A stretch of 64,000 nt of DNA from Pontederia crassipes (taxonomy: Eukaryota > Streptophyta > Magnoliopsida > Commelinales > Pontederiaceae): assembly GCA_030549335.1 (NCBI GenBank), contig CM060196.1, forward strand, positions 22,774,501-22,838,500, in the 5' to 3' direction. Below the pieces are notes generated by a model that was not told the origin of the DNA, ran no database searches, and saw only the letters and a program-made list of their open reading frames with translations. Position numbers and translations under genes: made by a program. Shown piece by piece: positions 57,568 to 64,000 of the stretch; the first letter of the stretch is position 1, and each line of letters begins with the position of its first letter.

Positions 57568-60013
57568 GAATCTTAATAATTAGTTAAGTAATGTAACCTG
57601 TTAAGTATGCGGACAACGTATGTTTGGAGGGGATGAGTAATAAATTGGAGGATTTATTAATTAGATTCATTGCCTCGCTTCAAGTTGATGTCTTCTTTTT
57701 GTTTAGATTTTTTAGTGCCTCGTTTGTGTTCTTGAGTTGGCTCTCATGGTGGTTGGATGTTTGCCAGAGAAGAGAGTCCTATTAATTAATTGTTATATTA
57801 AAGATGATGCTTTCTCATTAAGAACATATTAATAGATTAAAGGATCATTAATACTCTTTATTTTCATTTTATTTCATATACTTTTGAATATTATATTAAA
57901 TGTAATTAAATATTTTATATTAATTAAATTTATATTTATGCATCAAATATCATATTATATAGTATTAGTATTATATTTTTATCATGAAAAAAATGAAAAT
58001 ACTAACATGTGGAGAGAGAACATAAAAAAGAAAAAAAATGATTAGAAGACAATTAAGAAAGTAGTTGGGTAGGAGATAAATTAAAATCAAATGAAGGGTA
58101 AAATAGAAAGTTTGAAATGCCATTAAGAGCATTTATGATTTTTTGTGTGCTATTTTCGGTAAAACAAGGGAACTTTATTTATAAGTAAATTAGATTAGGT
58201 TTAATAAAGTAATTGGTGGCTAAATATTTAATATCTGACAGCCTTGGGACTCTCCATGCTACTCTCGGTAACAGAGAAGCCGGACGTTTGGTTTTGCTTT
58301 TTTCTTTTTTATCACTGGGGGCCCAAAATATTAAATAATAGTCTTCCAAGGTCTACAAAGTACAACCATTCCAAGTTGCATAATAAATTATTATTCTATC
58401 TAATTCAAATGTGTTATTTTTTACCTATATACGAGATTAATTCCGAGCACATTTGAGTACATTTGAATTATTAATTTACTGATCAATGATGAATAATTAA
58501 ATTTTATCATTTATTATTATTTAAATATATCATTAATTAGATGATCAATTATTCAAATAGGCTCAACATTTCTATAAAGAATAAAGTGCTCTGAACATGC
58601 ATTAATCCATTACTTATATTTGCATTACTTATATTACATTATATATTCACATTAATAAATAAGCTTTAGGTTTTGCAATATATATATATATATATATTCA
58701 CATTTAATCTAAAAGGTAAATGATCTTTGAGAAAAAATCTATAGAAAAATATAAGAGTTTACTTTAATACAAAGTTAAATACGAAAGTAAGTGAACTTGG
58801 AAGGTGGTGTAGATCTTTAATGTCTTATTTATGCAGTTATGCTCATGCAACCTGAAGCAACCATTAAACGGTGATAGTGTTTTTGTATTTTGGTGTTTAG
58901 AAGTTGAATAATTTATTATTAATCCTGACTTGTGCTAATAATATCCGGATAATTAATGGATTGCTGTAGTGTTCTATACACACATATATATATATATATA
59001 TATATTATAATGAGCACTTGTCATTTAATTTTGACTGGTCAGTGGCGTAAAGGACAACTCGGTGGAATCGGTCTCCTCACATTACACACGGTATTATTAT
59101 GTAGTAGCACCAGAATTTGTCGGTGGAATTATAAGTATAACGCAGCATCCTGTTAATTTCTTCTTCGTGTCAACGTCCGTTTTGTGGGGGTAATTAATTA
59201 AATGGTCTACACGGCCAAATCTTATATCAGAAAATTGGATATCATCAACCCTACTACTAAAATGTCAGTTTGTCACCCTTTTCACCATTATTATTATTTT
59301 TTAATTTTGACTACCAATATTTTGATGTTAAATGAAATATTATTTAATATAGAAATAAAATTATTTAGAAGAATGTGACATCAACTTCTAAGAGCCAAAA
59401 CAATGGAATCCAAAAGTACCATCCCCCTTCTAAATTCGGATTTTTCCTATATATATATATATATATATATATATAACTTGTGGATCACTATGGAAAAGAT
59501 TTAAAAAGTGATCTAATTCTTTGACGTAATTTTTTCTCTTTTTTTCCTTTAATAATTGCAAATAAAAAACGATGGCTCCTCTAACATCTTCTCTATTTTA
59601 TTTTCAGTTCTTACATTTGCGAATGAAAGAGAGAGTACGTTAATGGGTCATCTTCAAAGTTTGGTGTAAATTGACCTTCAAGGCACGCTTATATTACCCC
59701 AACTTAATGCAAGCTATCAAAAACTTGATATCAGCACTACGTCTATATTTGGAAATATATCTATTCATAGTGCAAAAAGAAAAAAAAACTTCACCTATTG
59801 GATGACTAATGCAGTTAATTGTTTAATAAGTTTAATTAAATTAACTTAAAAAATTTTAACAAAAGTTTTTCAACCAAATTAATTTAACATTTTCTGTGTA
59901 ATTAAGCATGGATTTTTGGAAGTAAACAAACGGTTCATCTCCATGCAATTAATCATGCAGGTGCAATTACTTATCATAATATTGATTTGCACATCACTTT
60001 GAGTGCACAATTG
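57568..60013. other. AT-rich intergenic sequence
   Basis: It holds TA microsatellites near 58680-58697, 58983-59003 and 59451-59475. The short open frames (58244, 58956, 59879) show no domain. Confidence 0.4.
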
Positions 60014-60200
60014 TGAGCAAAATTCTCGAGTTCGAACGATATAAAAAATTTTCGTTGGAAGTTTCACTTGTCATAATTAGACATGCTGCTCGAGATAACA
60101 TCAAAATAGTCGGATTACATAATGAGTTGAGACTTCAAATTCGTGATCAGTACGCATAACTCTTAGCGTCAACTGAGTTTGGACAGACACTGAGATGGAA
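60014..60200 (+). repeat. SINE-like dispersed repeat, copy 3
   Basis: CTCGAGTTCGAACGATAT (box B-like) precedes TTGGAAGTTTCACTTGTCAT and TTAGACATGCTG, with AAATTCGTGATCAGTACG further on. These blocks recur at 20654-20770 and 39681-39820. Confidence 0.55.
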
Positions 60201-62381
60201 AAAAAAACCCATCAATCATTACGCTCCATTGTTCAAAGTTTTGAGAAAACAGTAACTTTTTGTTTACAATAATAAGATGATTATAATTCGATCATTTTTT
60301 TATCATGTTATTAGTAATTATATTATTTTGCAATGGAAGAGTAATTAGATACGCCTCACCAACCCATAACGAGTAGTAATTGTGACGATTCAATTAAGAG
60401 TATGGTATATTAACAAGCACCTTCGTCTAAAACGGTTCAAGTATTATTCATATTAATTTCATAAATGTACACGCTAATAAAAAGAAAATCATGTTTATAT
60501 CAGATAAAAAGTTTAATTATCCTATTTCTACACTTTTACTATAAGTTCTTAAAACTGTTTTCCATTACATTATCCTAAATCAATTTTACAATGTCCTTTG
60601 TAATATCTCACCCATCTTTTTCAAATCTAACAAAACTTAAATGCTAGTTTGCTCAACTTGACGGATATTTGTAGTCTCTGGATTCGACTTCGAATTACTC
60701 ATGCGCTAGCAGTGAATATCAAAAGCCTCTCATAAATTTAGTACTACGCCGAAAAAAAGTAACAATATTTAATATTCCTTTACAACTTATCGTGTTGTCA
60801 ACGAATGCTTGCAACTTCTAAAACTTATTGATGAATTAGATGAAAAAAATTATGAGCTTAAATCGAAACAAAAAAAAAGTAATGCTGCCGAATTTCCAAC
60901 TTTTTTAAATAAAAACTTCTAAAATTTGTAAAAGCAAACAGTTAGTTATTGAGGATCATATGGTTGCTTTTATGAAAAAACTGAAAAGAAAAAGTTGAAG
61001 GCACGATGCTGTACATTGTGCATAGGCCATGGGCCAACAAGGAAAAGGCAGATGGGCCACCTCCCATTCAGAGCAGCTTTTTCATATGCAACAATATTCT
61101 TCTTTCTCTCTCTAGTCTCCCTCTGGCTACCCAAAAAATGAAAGAATATTTATTCCAGTTCTTCTTTCTGCGTCTCTTAAGCAGCATTTATTGTCATTAC
61201 CTTCTCACATTATCTAATAATCAAGTTTGTCACTTACTAGATTATCAATATGTGCATTACTTTTTTTTATTATGTACAAATAATCTTTTCAGCAATTTAA
61301 ATGACACTATATGATTTTTACTAATACCATTTATCACTAATATTAAATTAAATATTATATAATCCAACTAACTCAAATAAAATTAATAAATTAAATAAAT
61401 ATAATTATAAATATTTCATATCTTTTTAAAATCAAAATAATGGTAATGTATATAATATTTAAAATAATAACTAAATAATAATATGCAATTCATATGAATA
61501 ATAATAATAAATAATTTTAAAATAAATTAATATCATTAATTATGATGGTAATAATATTATTTGTTATCGGTATATGAATTTTTATATTTTATTTGTCTAA
61601 GATTAGAAATGACTAAAGAAAATAAAAATAGATCATCATTTGAGTGATAATTTAGATGGACACTCCATCCTAATCAATATGGATTTTATAGGCAATCTAC
61701 ATTGTTAGATAATCTAAATTATCTATAAATTAAAATAAAATAAATAAGACAATGTGATCGATCAGGTAATTTAACTTCATATTATCAATAGGGAAACACC
61801 CCCTTAAATAAGTTTAATTTCAGCAACAAATTTGCTTACTCGGATCGTAATTTTTCTATTTAATTAAAATAAAAATACATATATAAAAAATATATGCTTT
61901 TCCAAATAAAATTATTACTTGACTTATTCTTTTTCTCTTCCTCGTACTTCATTAAAATAAGTGGATGCATCACCCCATTAACTCTCTTTTCATCTTCTTA
62001 GCTTTCCTTCCTTTCTATTGCATTTCCTTTTTCATTATTATTTTAATAAAATAGACGTAGCACTTGTTGAAGTAGGAGGCGGTGGTTCAAACAAAGTTTT
62101 TTTTGTGAAAGGATGTCTCCTGTCGAAGTAAGTAGGGAGATATGTTTTCTTTCGTTTTTTCCCTTCTAATGTTATGAATGGTTTGCTTTTAGGGGAATTT
62201 AGAACCTAGAATTCATATTGTCCTGAATTTTTATTGCAAGATGCCTCCTTTTTAGTTGCCAAAGGAATCAAATTATAGTTGTTTTTATTTTAATCCTATT
62301 TTTCTATTTGGGTACTAATTGATGGTAGGCAGGGAAGGAACTACAAGAAAATATTACTTTTACGTTCTCTGCCACAAAGAT
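60201..62381. other. AT-rich intergenic sequence, no gene
   Basis: A 102-codon frame (61006-61314) has chance-like composition. AACTACAAGAAAAT at ~62340 is a near match to a CACTA 5' terminus. Confidence 0.35.
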
Positions 62382-62791
62382 TGCGCCGTTTGGATCCCGA
62401 ATAAATGAGCGAATAACTATTTATTCGATCGAAATTTGTCCAACAATGCACGGATTAAGGATACTCGTCGATAGGTCCCACACATAAATCAAGACGTGTT
62501 TAATCCTATCAGCTTGTATTTTCCATATTGTAGTATTCGTCGAAAATGGTGGAATATGCAATATTCCACTATCGCAACGAGGGTAGAGTCATCATCTTAC
62601 TGTTTGGATTAGTCAAATAATTATTTGAAATGGGGGCAACGGAGGTCATTTCACACATCCTTATTCCTTGACCATCCAAATGAGATGGACGAATAGAATA
62701 TGACTCATTGACATTTTCTTGTTGAATAAAATTTAATCGTAAGAATAAAAAAGAGTATTCTCGCAAACTTATCCGAGATCCAAACAACGCC
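62382..62791. mobile_element. MITE, ~410 bp
   Basis: The left end TGCGCCGTTTGGATCCCGAA and the reverse complement of the right end GGCGTTGTTTGGATCTCGGA match over ~45 bp (both continue with AATAAAT/ATAAGTT and a GCGA(A/G)AATA word). The interior lacks coding. The superfamily is uncertain; hAT- or Harbinger-like non-autonomous elements have similar GTTTGG ends. Confidence 0.7.
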
Positions 62792-62829
62792 TTAATTTGC
62801 GTTAGATTTGTATCGGATTAACATTAGAC

Positions 62830-63240
62830 ACAATGTCGTTTGAGCACGGCCGTGATGACACTGGTTCTCATGCCTTAGCATTTGAATGCTTAAAGAAAGA
62901 ATTTAGGCGTTTTGTCATGGCCGTGATCTTGTAGTTGCACGACCGTGACAACCTAGAATTACTCGTGCTTTAGAATATTTTGGTGATGTGAGTAAAATTA
63001 GTCATTCTGTCACGGGCGTATGAGTACGGACATAGGCATTTCAGCTGTGACCGTACGGACATCAACTCGTGAACGACTAGTGAGACTGGCACGGCCGTGA
63101 CACGTTTGGGTACGACCGTAGTGAAATGGCTAAGTACCCAACTGTGACAAGCCTGACACGCTTGTGTCTATGTATGGGCACGGCCATGACATGATCAGGC
63201 ATGGTCGTGATTGTCACTGAAGCCCTGATTACTGTCTATT
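62830..63240. repeat. Array of degenerate CACGGCCGTGAC-type words
   Basis: At least ten variants of the near-palindrome (T/G)GCACGGCCGTGACA occur at irregular spacing. Such words are seen inside long LTRs of plant Gypsy elements. Probably part of the same LTR-like repeat as 63340-64000. Confidence 0.6.
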
Positions 63241-63339
63241 TCACACTTAGTCAAACAATGATGCGTGTATGACCTTAAATAGGATTAAAATATATAATAT
63301 ATATTGAATTATTGTATGTATTAATTAATGTAATTAAAA

Positions 63340-64000
63340 AATGGATTGACGTGAAGGTGTCTTGTTGTAATCGAGGAGGAGAAATGGGTTCCACCCTCAT
63401 GTGGTGGCATTTCCCGGGGAAACGAGTTCTACCCTCAAATGGTGGCGTTTTCATAAGTCGAGGTGAGTTCCACCTCCAAGTGGTGGCGTTCAATTGGGCC
63501 TACATGGATCCAATTATGGCATTGCTAGTAAATGCCCACGAATTTAACATGGTCTTCCCAATCAATAAAATAAAAAAAGTATTTAAGTAAAGATGAAAAG
63601 ATGAATGACAAATGACTCGGGACATAAAGTTAAAAATGATGATGAAGTATGCACCTACGAAGATGCAAATGAATGTCTACTTGTCACATCATTTGATATG
63701 AACAAAAATGTTAAAGTTACGTAAGATATGTTCATAATATGCTTTAGCATAATCATAAAGATGATATATGTTTATCTTGCCATGATGATATGTTTACATG
63801 TCATATAGTGTGCATTAGTAGTTCATAGCATTCATATAATCTGTGTTCCATTATGATGTAATGCATATACCATGTCATGTAAAAAGTATGTTATAGAATC
63901 ATAACATGCATGAGCCTCAACATACTTTAACAGGGAGAAATCTCCTGCATCTCATAGATTCGTACAGGTATGGAGAGACTTCAGCTCGGCGGTAGAAGCC
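63340..64000. mobile_element. Partial LTR-like repeat running off the window
   Basis: Three ~45-bp tandem copies of GTTCCACCCTCATGTGGTGG (63389, ~63427, ~63469) are followed by ATGAATGAC- and CATGTCAT-rich sequence whose texture resembles the reverse strand of the presumed Gypsy LTR at 9270-11699. No protein domain is visible. The right end is outside the window. Confidence 0.4.

Noticed and set aside
62339-62353. AACTACAAGAAAAT as a CACTA start
   Set aside because: First base differs from CACTA and no subterminal repeats or partner end are seen.
1-64000. tRNA, rRNA, known microRNA, CRISPR or organelle-derived genes
   Set aside because: Scanning by eye for tRNA box A/B pairs, conserved miRNA words (miR156, 159, 166, 172, 396) and plastid genes gave no convincing hit.

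Overview
The window is nuclear DNA of a flowering plant. Four genes have GT..AG introns, there are no operons, and most of the sequence is AT-rich intergenic DNA full of transposable-element remains. The very GC-rich coding exons of two genes (last exon of the XTH gene at 7350-7707; the GT47 gene at 55836-57278), set in AT-rich surroundings, suggest a monocot. I cannot name the species.

Layout. 1-5957: two CACTA-type transposon 3' termini (to 120 and 587), long AT and GA microsatellites, a poly-C tract, then the XTH promoter. 5958-7707 (+): a four-exon xyloglucan endotransglucosylase/hydrolase of the XTH31/32 kind. 7708-41690: a gene desert of about 34 kb. It holds a probable 2.4 kb solo LTR (9270-11699), a GA-rich TIR element (11703-12370), a Copia-like solo LTR with a perfect 5 bp target duplication (15962-16376), an orphan CACTA 5' end, several TIR/MITE elements, an RTE LINE fragment with a 19 bp target duplication (25034-25501), a 1.1 kb foldback element with doubled arms (26184-27318), a decayed Copia element with both LTRs (27869-33313), and a small GC-rich G-box/TCP-site cluster (40020-40170).

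41691-57278 is the gene-dense part. It has an ACR9/ACR10-type four-ACT-domain protein (41691-44680, +, six exons), an 11-exon MYND zinc-finger protein with an MSS51-like C-terminus (45651-54332, +), and, convergent with it, an FRA8/IRX7-type GT47 xylan glycosyltransferase (57278-55836, -, one 90-nt intron). The MYND gene's introns carry an L1-type LINE, an RTE fragment with a 17 bp target duplication, a MITE and several young tandem duplications. 57279-64000 is AT-rich intergenic DNA ending in a MITE and part of an LTR-like repeat that runs off the window.

XTH and FRA8 both act on hemicellulose (xyloglucan remodelling in the wall; glucuronoxylan synthesis in the Golgi), but they lie about 48 kb apart and nothing in the sequence links their regulation. 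The ACR and MYND genes have no evident pathway link. I found no clearly novel gene system. The most informative observations are the stop-free 90-nt FRA8 intron that would insert a membrane-like segment if retained, upstream ORFs that end at the start codons of ACR and FRA8, and precisely datable or polarised transposon insertions.
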